Positions 46,142 to 54,913 are shown, numbered from the stretch's first letter. The stretch: DNA of 64,000 bases from Psychrobacter immobilis (GCA_904846265.1 CAJHAA010000001.1:310001-374000); one strand, 5' to 3'. Made by a program: numbers and translations. Notes: generated by a model from the letters alone, not told the origin.

Positions 46142-47812
46142 CTATACCTCAGTTTGATCAGCATACATCTCACGCATCACTTTTTTGTCATGCTTACCAA
46201 CAGAAGTCTTTGGTAGCTCATTGACGAACTTAAACTGACTTGGTACACCATATTTCGGAATAATACCCCGCTCTACGGCTTTCTCAGCAATGGCTTTGAT
46301 ATCATCAACGCTCGTGTCTTGAGCATTAGGTTTTAACACAATCAAGGCCAATGGACGCTCACCCCACTGTTTGTCACGTACCCCAATCACAGATACGTCA
46401 GCGACCGCTGGATGTAACGACAAAATCGTCTCAATCTCTAATGACGATATCCACTCGCCGCCTGACTTAATGACGTCTTTTAAGCGATCAGTAATCCTAA
46501 TATAACCATCAGGACGTATATAAGCAATGTCTTGGGTGTGCATATAGCCGTTTTCCCACAACTCTTTGCCTGCATCGTCATTTTTTAGATAGCTTTGCGT
46601 TAGCCAAGGTGCGCGTAATACCAGCTCACCAGTATTGTCTTGACCGGTACCAACCGACTCATTATTGCTACTCCATATTTGAGCATCCACCATCAATACG
46701 GGCTTACCAGTCATACAACGGCGAGCGATATCTTCATCTTCACTCATTTCAGGCTCGTCGAGACTAAATTCTGTCAAGCTAATAAGGGGCGCTGTCTCTG
46801 ACATACCATAACCAGTATATACCTCGATACCTTGTGCCATGGCTGTTTTTGCCAGACCTTCAGTCAATCTTGAACCACCGATGATCATTTTTAAACCATT
46901 AAAGCTAGCACCACGATCTTGCGCTTCTTTGAGCACCATTTGCAAAATCGTTGGGACACAATGGGTAATACTGACTTTTTCATTAATAATCAAGTCCATT
47001 AACACATCTGGTGCATAGCGTCCCGGATACACTTGCTTCAGACCAGCCATGGTCGCGGTAAATGGAAAGCCCCACGCATGCACGTGAAACATTGGCGTCA
47101 TCGGCATATAGACATCACCGTAACTGACGCCTTGCTTGTCGGGCAGCATACCTAGTGTCGCCGCTTCGGTAAGAGTATGCAATACTAACTGGCGGTGGCT
47201 AAAGAACACGCCTTTTGGATCGCCCGTCGTGCCTGAGGTATAAAACGTTGTGGCAATGGTGTTTTCATCAAAATCTGGGAAGTCAAACTCACTATCGGCA
47301 GCTTGTAATAACGCTTCATACTCACCCACTACGCGGTTTTGATTACCACCGAAGATTCCTTCAGATGTCACGCCATCATCATCTAGCCAAATAATGTGCT
47401 CAATACTAGAGTTTTCAAACTGATAGCTTTTGACCAATGGCGCAAACTCAGAGTTGAGCAGCAGCACTTTTGGCTTAGCATGATTGATGGTATAAAGGAT
47501 TTTTTCTGGCGATAGGCGGATATTAACGGTTTGCAAAATATACTCTGACATCGGTACAGCGAAATACGACTCAAGATAACGATGGCTGTCCCAATCCATC
47601 ACCGCCACTATATCACCTGCATCTAGATTTAAACCTGCTAAGACATTGGCCAAGCGATTGATACGATTGAATAAATCTTTATAAGTAAGGCGTTTTCTGT
47701 CAGCATAAACGATTTCTTGCTCAAGCGACACCGTTTTGGCACGGTTCAATAGCTGCTTAACTAATAAGGGATAATCGTAAGCAGAAGGGGCGCTGTGGTA
47801 AATATTTGACAT
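46142..47812 (-). CDS. Medium/long-chain fatty acid-CoA ligase (AMP-binding)
   Basis: 556 residues from the ATG at 47812, where AAGGA lies about ten bases upstream; the longer start at 47836 has no site. Adenylating-enzyme motifs: TFYTSGTTGDPKGVFFSHRQ, YGMSETAPLIS, GYMHTQDIAYIRPDGYIRITDR, KSGGEWISSLEIE and the C-terminal PKTSVGKHDKK. The pattern is that of AlkK-like fatty acyl-CoA ligases acting on medium to long chains. The chain length cannot be set by eye. It is upstream of, and co-directional with, the prpE-like gene. Confidence 0.87.
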   Translation of the reverse strand: MSNIYHSAPSAYDYPLLVKQLLNRAKTVSLEQEIVYADRKRLTYKDLFNRINRLANVLAGLNLDAGDIVAVMDWDSHRYLESYFAVPMSEYILQTVNIRLSPEKILYTINHAKPKVLLLNSEFAPLVKSYQFENSSIEHIIWLDDDGVTSEGIFGGNQNRVVGEYEALLQAADSEFDFPDFDENTIATTFYTSGTTGDPKGVFFSHRQLVLHTLTEAATLGMLPDKQGVSYGDVYMPMTPMFHVHAWGFPFTATMAGLKQVYPGRYAPDVLMDLIINEKVSITHCVPTILQMVLKEAQDRGASFNGLKMIIGGSRLTEGLAKTAMAQGIEVYTGYGMSETAPLISLTEFSLDEPEMSEDEDIARRCMTGKPVLMVDAQIWSSNNESVGTGQDNTGELVLRAPWLTQSYLKNDDAGKELWENGYMHTQDIAYIRPDGYIRITDRLKDVIKSGGEWISSLEIETILSLHPAVADVSVIGVRDKQWGERPLALIVLKPNAQDTSVDDIKAIAEKAVERGIIPKYGVPSQFKFVNELPKTSVGKHDKKVMREMYADQTEV

Positions 47813-47887
47813 AGATGTGACGTCCTTGTTGGTCATGCGGATAAGTTATTATGCGGGTGAATCATGGATAATTGATGGCACGCAGTT

Positions 47888-47990
47888 CTAGGGTATGTCC
47901 TCAATTCAATCAATTACTCTCTAAATGGGCTGTTTAAAAAGTGATAGTGGCTAACAGTATTAATAGAATTATTAGGGTGTATTGAACAGG
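47888..47990. repeat. Intergenic repeat (copy E)
   Basis: The left end CTAGGGTATGTCCTCAATTC and the next 20 bases match copy B (11911-11949) with about three differences in 38. At 47972-47990 another family end, TTAGGGTGTATTGAACAGG, occurs in direct rather than inverted orientation. It lies between the MFS and acyl-CoA ligase genes. Confidence 0.5.
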
Positions 47991-48088
47991 CTATATCGAT
48001 AGTAAGAAAAAATCGGCGCTATGTAAAGCAACCTTACGTAAACATCCTAAGCTGCAATAGCTTGATGAAAATTGCTCAAAAACAGCCA

Positions 48089-49288
48089 TCAAGCCGCGCG
48101 TGATTTTGTTTTTATCATGCCAAAACTGGCAACCAGTAATGCCAAAATCTGTACAAATAAGAGCAGCCATACTGTGAGCGACCACTGCCCGCGCGCATAA
48201 GCCATGCCGCATAACCACGCACCCATCGTACCGCCAGCATAATACCCCATGTAATATAAACCAGACGCCAATGAGCGCCCTTTTTTAACATTGACGGCGA
48301 TATAACTGATGGTGGCAGCTTGGGTGATAAAGACACCTGAGGACATAATAGCAAGACCAATAATAATGCCCCATAACGGCGTCACTAGCGTTAACAGCAC
48401 CCCAATCATAGAAACGAAAACAGCCACGCGCACTGTGCGCGCTGAACCAAAGCGACGTAGCAAGGTCGTCGACAATGGCGTGATGACAACGCCTATCAAA
48501 TAAACGGCAAAAATATTGGCAAGCGCACCCGTACTCAACTCATATGGCGTCTTAGCAAGATGTAGATTGATAAAGGTAAAACAGCCCACGAGTGAGAATA
48601 AAACACACGCTCCTAGCAGACAAGCCGTCACCACATAACGATTGGTTAAATGCTCACCGAGCGTCTGCATCGCGGAACGAAAATTCGGATTGGCCACAAA
48701 CTGCTGTGACGATGGTAGCATCTTGCCGACCCACAGCGCACCAATAAGGGTCATCGCTGCCATCACATAATAGCCTGCACGCCAGCCGATAAGCTCGTGC
48801 AAATGCCCAAGCAAAAATCGTCCCATGAAGCCGCCAAGTACCGAGCCTGAGACATAGAACGACATAAGTTCTGTGACAGCGCGTCCCTCAAACTCTTCAC
48901 CGATATAAGCAATCGTCACCACGGTAATGCCCGGTACAGACAACCCTTGCATAAACCGCCACATACCCATCCAACCAATACTCGGACTTTGGGCAATTAA
49001 AGCAGTTGGTATCGCTAAAAATAATAACGCGCCAACGATAAAGGATTTACGCCCCACAGCGTCAGATAGCATGCCCAAGAATGGCGACATAATAGCAATC
49101 GCCATCACCGTTGCACCGACGATCATGCCAGCTTGCACCTCAGTTGCTGAAAGGTCCACCATTAATACGGGCAAAATGGCCTGAATAGAATACACTTGCA
49201 AAAAAGCAAACATCCCAATCAAGCCAATGGTGAGTTTTAAGACCCACGATGTTGCATTATTGATTGGTGTAGATATAGGTTCTGGCAT
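48089..49288 (-). CDS. MFS transporter, YnfM/AraJ-like
   Basis: 399 residues from the chosen ATG at 49288, which places about 20 residues before the first membrane helix; the longest frame adds 98 unlikely residues. About 12 hydrophobic segments, with the MFS loop motif GMLSDAVGRKSFIV after helix 2 and YVSGSVLGGFMGRF. The sequence reads like the YnfM branch, mostly proton-driven exporters of unknown substrates. No regulator gene is adjacent. No clear Shine-Dalgarno sequence. Confidence 0.82.
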   Translation of the reverse strand: MPEPISTPINNATSWVLKLTIGLIGMFAFLQVYSIQAILPVLMVDLSATEVQAGMIVGATVMAIAIMSPFLGMLSDAVGRKSFIVGALLFLAIPTALIAQSPSIGWMGMWRFMQGLSVPGITVVTIAYIGEEFEGRAVTELMSFYVSGSVLGGFMGRFLLGHLHELIGWRAGYYVMAAMTLIGALWVGKMLPSSQQFVANPNFRSAMQTLGEHLTNRYVVTACLLGACVLFSLVGCFTFINLHLAKTPYELSTGALANIFAVYLIGVVITPLSTTLLRRFGSARTVRVAVFVSMIGVLLTLVTPLWGIIIGLAIMSSGVFITQAATISYIAVNVKKGRSLASGLYYMGYYAGGTMGAWLCGMAYARGQWSLTVWLLLFVQILALLVASFGMIKTKSRAA

Positions 49289-49700
49289 ATTATTTTGGGA
49301 TTTACTGATGGTATTTTTCACAGGGATACAGGCTATGTTGGACGCGGATGATCTGGCGTGAGTAATAGAAATAGGACGATAATAGCTGAAATAATGACAA
49401 AAACAATGATAACAATAATGGCTGATGCTAGGGATAGCCGTCATGTATGATTTTAGCACACCAAATACCAGACTCTGGTTTCGGTGTGTTATCGGTATTG
49501 CTTTATTTATGCTTAGGGTCTGTTGAACACTAAAAATTGCTGCTTTGTATACTGCGTAGGTGACGTATATTTTTGACAGCAAGCAGATTACTGTCTACTA
49601 TTATTTTGATCTATTATATATAAATGCGATCTACAAAAACTTATACCCACAAAATATAACCTGCGACAAAATCCAACTCACCTATAACAGACGCTCTATC
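49289..49700. other. Intergenic region between MFS and polyesterase genes
   Basis: About 410 bases between divergent genes. It contains a lone family end at 49512-49532. Open frames crossing it from both sides are only upstream extensions of the two genes. No palindromic operator was recognised. Confidence 0.45.
49512..49532. repeat. Solitary end of the dispersed repeat (copy F)
   Basis: CTTAGGGTCTGTTGAACACT matches the family end consensus (compare 15199 and 25561). No partner end was found, so it may be a remnant. Confidence 0.4.
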
Positions 49701-50690
49701 ATGCCCAAATACCCTTTTTATTCGCAATGGATTGTCGCCATAGGTGCACTGGTTTTTTCTATAAATGCGTCGGCAGTTACGTTAGACGAAGTAGCCGCAA
49801 CGAACAAGCTCACAATTAAAGAGCAATCGACCAAAATAGTATCAACCCCGATAGCGTCAGCGGTTGCAATAACATCGCCTGTATCAACACCAGCCGTGCC
49901 GTCAAACTGTATCGCCGACAGTATTATTACAGCGGCTAATCTGTCAGATACGCGTGATAAGGGGCCTTTTTCGGTGGCCAAAAAACCCGTTCCTCGTCAG
50001 TTAGCCAATGGCTTTGGCGGCGGAACCATTTATTATCCAACCGATGCAGGCGGATGTGGTCTGTTAGGCGGAATCGCGGTAGTACCCGGTTATGTGTCAT
50101 ACGAATCTTCTATTAAATGGTGGGGGCCGCGTTTGGCATCTTGGGGATTTGTGGTTATTACCATCGATACCAACTCCATTTATGATGACCCAGAGAGCCG
50201 TGCGGCGCAGTTAAGTGCCGCGCTTGATCATATGCTTCGTGACAATACGGTAGGCGCTCAGATAGATAGTACGCGCTTGGGCGCTATTGGCTGGTCAATG
50301 GGCGGCGGCGGCGCACTCCAGCTAGCGACAAAACGTCAGACGGTTCGAGCGATTATTCCGCAAACGCCCTATCATGATAAAGAGTATGGCGAAATGAACA
50401 CGCCTGCTTTATTTATTACTTGCCAAAATGACCGTATTGCCTCAAATAAAAAATACAGCAGTCGTTTTTATGATAAGGCTACAGGCGCAAAAATGAAGAT
50501 TGAGATAAAGAACGGTAGCCATTTTTGTCCAAGTTATCGTTTTAATGAGATATTACTGAGCAAGCCAGGTATTGCTTGGATGCATCGCTATATTAATGGC
50601 GATACCCGCTTTGATCAGTTTTTATGTCGTAACGACAATTATGGCAACAATCCTCGTATATCCGCTTACGACTATAAAAACTGCTCATAA
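49701..50690 (+). CDS. Secreted PETase-like polyester hydrolase / cold lipase
   Basis: 329 residues from the ATG at 49701 (the longer frame adds 47 implausible residues). The signal peptide ends at NASA. The mature alpha/beta hydrolase closely follows Ideonella PETase: TIYYPTDAGG, VVPGYVSYESSIKWWGPRLA, GFVVITIDTNS, GWSMGGGG. Predicted triad S199, D244, H274; oxyanion Y131 and M200. C241 and C276 occupy the places of the extra disulfide typical of type II PET hydrolases; C309/C328 match the common C-terminal one. W198 before the serine is type II-like; F275 is as in type I/IIb. Tyr224 replaces the usual wobbling Trp. C70 and C119 are extra. Moraxella TA144 lipase 1 is a known relative. Native substrate is likely an ester or polyester. 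Confidence 0.88.
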   Translation: MPKYPFYSQWIVAIGALVFSINASAVTLDEVAATNKLTIKEQSTKIVSTPIASAVAITSPVSTPAVPSNCIADSIITAANLSDTRDKGPFSVAKKPVPRQLANGFGGGTIYYPTDAGGCGLLGGIAVVPGYVSYESSIKWWGPRLASWGFVVITIDTNSIYDDPESRAAQLSAALDHMLRDNTVGAQIDSTRLGAIGWSMGGGGALQLATKRQTVRAIIPQTPYHDKEYGEMNTPALFITCQNDRIASNKKYSSRFYDKATGAKMKIEIKNGSHFCPSYRFNEILLSKPGIAWMHRYINGDTRFDQFLCRNDNYGNNPRISAYDYKNCS

Positions 50691-50793
50691 ACGAGGTGCT
50701 CATGAGAAAAGCACTTATAAACTAGGTACTGATAAACTAGACACTTATAAATAACCCGCTGGTCACTCTCTGACTTAGGGGCGCTTAGCATAG

Positions 50794-50823
50794 AAAAAGG
50801 CTACCGAAATGGTAGCCTTTTTT
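50794..50823. terminator. Bidirectional terminator, polyesterase / ankyrin lipoprotein
   Basis: AAAAAGGCTACC pairs with GGTAGCCTTTTT around GAAAT, just before the convergent ankyrin gene's end. Confidence 0.9.
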
Positions 50824-50841
50824 GTAAGGTCATTAACGCAA

Positions 50842-51633
50842 TTATTCACAGCTCGCTTTGCCAGTGCGATGATTCACAGCACCATTGGCGGCTAATAGCT
50901 TTTGCATATCAACCAAATCTCGCGAACACGCATATGAATAGGCACCTTGATTATACGAGCCCATTTTCTTGTCTTTGGTCGTTGCCACTAGATTTGGATT
51001 AGCACCTTGCGCCAATAAATATTTGACAGTTTCAAGGCGATTATTACTAGCTGCAACCATAATCAAGGTTTCACCATCACTTTCTACCGTCTGATCATTT
51101 AAGTCCACAGGCGCTTTTTCATTCAATAACGTATGTACTTTTTTGACAATATTGGTATTTTTTCCCAGTACAGCAGATTTCATGACGTTATACACATCAC
51201 CGTCATCTTTAGCATAGATATCAGCGCCTTTACTGACTAAGTAATCGACCATATCTTCATAGCCGATAAAGGCAGCCCAGCCTAACGCCGTTTGATTAAG
51301 GCTACCTGTGTCCTTAACTTCTAAGTCTTGACCATTGTTAACCATGTATTTTACCGTGGCTAGATCACCATGTTTTACAGCGTCAAACCAATTAGCATCT
51401 GCACCTGTAGAGGGTTTGTGATAAAACACACGCCAAGAAAGTTTGTTTTGATTGGCAAGATCAAAATTCTCAGTAGTGCTGAAACGAAAATCCACTTGTG
51501 GGACTGGTGCGGTTTGAGCAGCTTGGATAGTGTCAATTTTAGTGACGCTGTTATCATTGTTTAGGCTTGAGCAACCTGCTAATAACATCGTTACCATAAC
51601 CGCTGATGCGCTCATTTTTCCAAAAAATCTCAT
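50842..51633 (-). CDS. Ankyrin-repeat lipoprotein
   Basis: 263 residues. Signal peptide with lipobox MLLAGC (Cys21). Ankyrin-type repeats cover about 75-250: WFDAVKHGDLATVKYMVNNG, TALGWAAFIGYEDMVDYLVSKGAD, TLIMVAASNNRLETVKYLLAQGANPN and DLVDMQKLLAANGA. Such repeats bind proteins; as a lipoprotein it would act in the periplasm or at the outer membrane. Two cysteines near the C-terminus may pair. No partner can be named. Single-gene unit. Confidence 0.8.
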   Translation of the reverse strand: MRFFGKMSASAVMVTMLLAGCSSLNNDNSVTKIDTIQAAQTAPVPQVDFRFSTTENFDLANQNKLSWRVFYHKPSTGADANWFDAVKHGDLATVKYMVNNGQDLEVKDTGSLNQTALGWAAFIGYEDMVDYLVSKGADIYAKDDGDVYNVMKSAVLGKNTNIVKKVHTLLNEKAPVDLNDQTVESDGETLIMVAASNNRLETVKYLLAQGANPNLVATTKDKKMGSYNQGAYSYACSRDLVDMQKLLAANGAVNHRTGKASCE

Positions 51634-51934
51634 GACTCAACCTTCAAATACAAATTAAATAGTGAGAGATATTATACAGATTCATTAAATAATAATCTAT
51701 AAATTATAAGCTATGAATGACAATGACCCTCGGTTAATATAGGCTTATATCAGACTTTAACGTTATACACTGAACCTAACAATCAACATCTTTTTTATAA
51801 CAGACTTTAGGTACATGACTCACCATAATAAGAGGTCATTTATAATAAATTGTCATTTATTGATGAGAAATATTCATTATTAAAATTGCTAAGACATCAA
51901 GAAACTCGAATAAAAACACTAAGGAATAATTTCA
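51634..51934. other. Intergenic region between ankyrin and MBL-like genes
   Basis: About 300 very AT-rich bases between divergent genes. No hairpin, repeat or small ORF of note. Confidence 0.35.
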
Positions 51935-52681
51935 ATGACCGATAAAATTCATGATTTAGGGGCAGGATTTTGGAATATACGCGGATCTTTTCGCATTGGC
52001 GGTGTTCTAAACATTGGCACTCAGTGCTCACTTATACAGTTAAACTCAGGAAAGTTTATATTTTTGGATAGCTATTCATTGACTGGTGACGTACGCGATG
52101 AGGTGATGGCATTAACCAATAATGGTCAAGATGTCGAAGCAGTACTGAACGTCCACCCATTCCATACGGTGCACTGTGCACAAATGGCAAAAGACTTCCC
52201 GCAGGCGACCTTTTATGGCAGTAGCCGCCACCATAAAAAAGTACCTGAAGTACAATGGGCAGATGACTTGGTTGAAAGCGATGCGGTCGCTAAGCGTTAC
52301 CCTGAGCTTAAGTTCTCAATATCACAAGGCATCCACTATATCTCACCCAATGAGATGATTCATGCAGGCTCACTATTAGCCTATCATCCTGCCAGTCAAA
52401 GCTTGCACGTCGATGATACCTTTATGAGTCCACCGATGAAGTTATTAGAGGCGATATTACCTGAACTGATACTACACCCAACGACCAAAAAAGCGCTAAA
52501 AAATGAGCCCGATGCAGGCAAGCAATATTGCGATTGGGCAAGCAATTTGGCACATGAATGGCGCGATGTGCGTAATTTCTGCGCTGCACATTCCTATTTA
52601 GTGACATTCAATGACGGTGAGTTTGAAGTGGCGCTATTAAAAGCCATTGATAAAGCCCGTCCAAAATTAGAAAAAGCTTAA
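51935..52681 (+). CDS. Metallo-beta-lactamase-fold-like protein of unknown function
   Basis: 248 residues, no signal peptide. The order of segments recalls the MBL fold: an N-terminal strand pair (NIGTQCSLIQLNSGKFIFLD), NVHPFHTVHCAQM where HxHxDH would be, and LHVDDTFM near the later Asp. The canonical HxHxDH is not intact (HPFHTVH), so metal binding may be altered or absent. AAGGA lies upstream of the start. Family naming is tentative; function unknown. Confidence 0.55.
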   Translation: MTDKIHDLGAGFWNIRGSFRIGGVLNIGTQCSLIQLNSGKFIFLDSYSLTGDVRDEVMALTNNGQDVEAVLNVHPFHTVHCAQMAKDFPQATFYGSSRHHKKVPEVQWADDLVESDAVAKRYPELKFSISQGIHYISPNEMIHAGSLLAYHPASQSLHVDDTFMSPPMKLLEAILPELILHPTTKKALKNEPDAGKQYCDWASNLAHEWRDVRNFCAAHSYLVTFNDGEFEVALLKAIDKARPKLEKA

Positions 52682-52713
52682 TTGACCGTATAACCTCACA
52701 TTAGAAGTATAAC

Positions 52714-52747
52714 AAAGGGAGTGACCAAGATGGTCGCTCCCTTTTTT
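52714..52747 (+). terminator. Terminator after the MBL-like gene
   Basis: AAAGGGAGTGACC pairs with GGTCGCTCCCTTT (one T.G mismatch) and is followed by TTT. It also lies downstream of nsrR, which converges on it. Confidence 0.85.
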
Positions 52748-52760
52748 GCAATGAATCCGT

Positions 52761-52784
52761 CAACATCAACATCAACATCAACAT
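52761..52784. repeat. CAACAT hexanucleotide microsatellite (4 copies)
   Basis: Four exact CAACAT units directly beyond the nsrR stop codon. Too short to be a known phase-variation tract and outside coding sequence; noted as slippage-prone DNA. Confidence 0.6.
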
Positions 52785-52793
52785 TAAAAATCA

Positions 52794-53312
52794 TTAACGA
52801 AACAATAAAGACGCTAGCTCATCTTCGTTATTGATAATATCTGCCAAGGTATAGCGCTCAAGGACGTTAATAAATGCCGTCAGCGCTTCAAAGAACACAC
52901 TTTTTAGTTGGCATGCTGGGCTAATGATGCAGCCTCTAGCGTTATTTGTCGTTTCATCAATAAGCGTAATGGGCAAACCTGTTGAACCAGTCTGTCCACC
53001 ATCACTACTCTTATCATTCGCGGATGTCGCAAAGCATTCGACCAAATCAAAGTCTGGCTCTATTTGTTTAATTAATACACCCAAATTGATGTCTTTTGGC
53101 GCACGAGCCAAACGTATACCGCCATTTTTACCACGCACACTTTCTATATAACCAAGCTGACCCAACTGATGAATAATCTTGGTCAAATGACTTTTAGAAA
53201 TACCATAACTGTCAGCAATGTCACTGATATTTGCGAGTAATGGCGGCTCTGGTCTCACCGCCAAGTAAATCAATGAGCGCAGTGCATAATCGCTATAATT
53301 GGTCAATCGCAT
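52794..53312 (-). CDS. nsrR: Rrf2-family nitric-oxide-sensing repressor NsrR
   Basis: 172 residues. The N-terminal Rrf2 winged helix is MRLTNYSDYALRSLIYLAVR, then YGISKSHLTKIIHQL and RGKNGGIRLAR. Cluster-ligand cysteines occur in VECFA (C93) and GCIISPACQLK (C128, C134). In known NsrR the first two are about five residues apart; here an insertion of about 30 Ser/Asp/Gly/Thr-rich residues separates them. NsrR loses repression when its Fe-S cluster reacts with NO. The neighbouring nnrS gene and an NsrR-like operator support the call over IscR. Confidence 0.87.
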   Translation of the reverse strand: MRLTNYSDYALRSLIYLAVRPEPPLLANISDIADSYGISKSHLTKIIHQLGQLGYIESVRGKNGGIRLARAPKDINLGVLIKQIEPDFDLVECFATSANDKSSDGGQTGSTGLPITLIDETTNNARGCIISPACQLKSVFFEALTAFINVLERYTLADIINNEDELASLLFR

Positions 53313-53517
53313 TTATTTGCGCTCCTATTTTATATAAATCTCTCAAGTATGTATCAGCTTAAATTTTAGCAATGTAACTCTATGATTTTGAAAATGAGGG
53401 TCTTGAAACCTTATAATATTTGCAAAACAACCTACTTAAAAACGTCAGCAATCAATCAATAGACTTGGATAAATCCCCTATTCTTTTGGCGATAGTATTA
53501 TAACGGCTCTACAGACT

Positions 53518-54759
53518 CTAACCAAACAGACCATCAGGTCTAGGACGTGCCAGCATCGGCAAATAACTGATGCAAAATAGCAGGAAGCAAGCAATCCACG
53601 CCCCTTGGGCAATCATGATCCATAACAGATAGTGACTCATATCGGCAAGCGGCAATAGCACGCGACTGACAAATGCCAATACCATCAGACCGTACATGAT
53701 ATTCACCGTCTTGGGCGGCTGATGAATGCTGCGTCCCGTATGGCCAAGCGATACCCGCGTCATCATCGCCACGGTCATCATACCAACGCCTGCAATGGCA
53801 AGCCCATGCATCGCAATACTATGAGTATAGCCCAACCATGGTTGCAGCGCATACAGCAGAAAACTCAAACACATGCCCAAAAATGCAACATATAATGACC
53901 AAAGCAGTGGCTTTTGCCAGATACCGCGATGATACCAGCCTACTAAACGGACGATATTAACCACTGCTACGCCAAGTGCCATAATAGTCAGCAGATACTT
54001 ATTAGGATAAAACAAGTCACTGATAAAAAACGCTAAGAAAAACAATAAACTCGCAATATCCTGTACTTTACTATTGCGCAACTTGATGACTTCCGTCGTT
54101 CCAACACTCAGACCACGTTCAATAAAGAATGGCACCACGCGGCGACCAATGGTCAGCACCAAGCCGATAATTAAGTAAAACCCTAGATAAATACCTATTT
54201 TAGTCATACTCATATCGGCATTGATAATACCCCAGTAGCAGATTCCATTGCCAACGGTCAATAATGCCAGTTTCGCTAAGATGCCCATTTGTTTATACTG
54301 CTTGACTTGTAATACCGCTCGACATATCACAAATGCCATCGAGGCGATAAACAATAAGTCAAATACTGCGGCGACATATAACAACGATATACTGCTACCC
54401 GCAACCGTCATACCAAGCCCAAAACCTGCCCAGCTCAAACGTGCCAGCAGCCAACAGCCAAATATAGCCAGCAGCTTATAACCATGCGGCATCATTACCC
54501 CTGTCCACGTCTTCACTGCCGTGAGGAGAAATCCTGCAATGACTGCCAAGGCATAACCATAGACCATCTCATGACCGTGCCAATACAATGGGTTCAGTGC
54601 TTGTGCGTCAATATCTGTATGACCAGTAAATACAAAAGACCATAGCAGCATCGTTATCACGGCAAATAGAGCGGCAGCACTAAAAAATATTCGAAAGCTC
54701 AAATTCAAAATGGGATGCGGAGAGCTGGGTGGCTTGCTGGGTAAGTTGATCGATTGCAT
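53518..54759 (-). CDS. nnrS: NnrS family heme/copper membrane protein
   Basis: 413 residues from the ATG at 54759. About 12 hydrophobic segments with NnrS signatures: NPLYWHGHEMVYGYALAVIAGFLLTAVKTWTG, GRRVVPFFIERGL and HGLAIAGVGMMTVAMMTRVSLGHTGR. NnrS protects cells from nitrosative stress, probably by limiting dinitrosyl-iron complexes. The longest frame starts at 54807, inside the NsrR-like operator, which argues that the ATG at 54759 is the real start. It precedes nsrR by 205 bases on the same strand. Confidence 0.9.
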   Translation of the reverse strand: MQSINLPSKPPSSPHPILNLSFRIFFSAAALFAVITMLLWSFVFTGHTDIDAQALNPLYWHGHEMVYGYALAVIAGFLLTAVKTWTGVMMPHGYKLLAIFGCWLLARLSWAGFGLGMTVAGSSISLLYVAAVFDLLFIASMAFVICRAVLQVKQYKQMGILAKLALLTVGNGICYWGIINADMSMTKIGIYLGFYLIIGLVLTIGRRVVPFFIERGLSVGTTEVIKLRNSKVQDIASLLFFLAFFISDLFYPNKYLLTIMALGVAVVNIVRLVGWYHRGIWQKPLLWSLYVAFLGMCLSFLLYALQPWLGYTHSIAMHGLAIAGVGMMTVAMMTRVSLGHTGRSIHQPPKTVNIMYGLMVLAFVSRVLLPLADMSHYLLWIMIAQGAWIACFLLFCISYLPMLARPRPDGLFG

Positions 54760-54798
54760 GGCACTCTTCTTAGAAGCATGTGAATAGAGTTTAATATA

Positions 54799-54821
54799 AA
54801 GATTCATTTTAAATGAATGTT
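54799..54821 (-). promoter_or_regulatory. NsrR-like operator over the nnrS promoter
   Basis: A 23-bp near-palindrome: half-sites AAGATTCATTT and AAATGAATGTT around a central T. The inner 17 bases are a perfect palindrome. It agrees with the published NsrR pattern (AAGATGCATTT half-sites, from memory) at about 20 of 23 positions. A possible -10 TAAAAT lies inside it, with a weak -35 TTGTAT 17 bases upstream. With nsrR next door, repression of nnrS is the natural reading. Confidence 0.75.
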
Positions 54822-54878
54822 ATAAGTTATACAATAGTGATAATTTTATAGCTCATTATAACGGTTTGCTATTAGCAT

Positions 54879-54913
54879 AAAAAAACCACCGCTGATAAGA
54901 CTATTAGCGGTTT
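54879..54913 (-). terminator. Terminator of the cryptochrome gene
   Basis: On the minus strand ACCGCT pairs with AGCGGT and runs into a seven-T tract, about 50 bases past the stop codon. Confidence 0.65.

Noticed and set aside
39935..47812. Fatty-acid beta-oxidation operon instead of valine catabolism
   Set aside because: mmsA, mmsB and the long 3-hydroxyisobutyryl-CoA hydrolase-like protein are specific to the valine route, and thiolase and FadB are absent.
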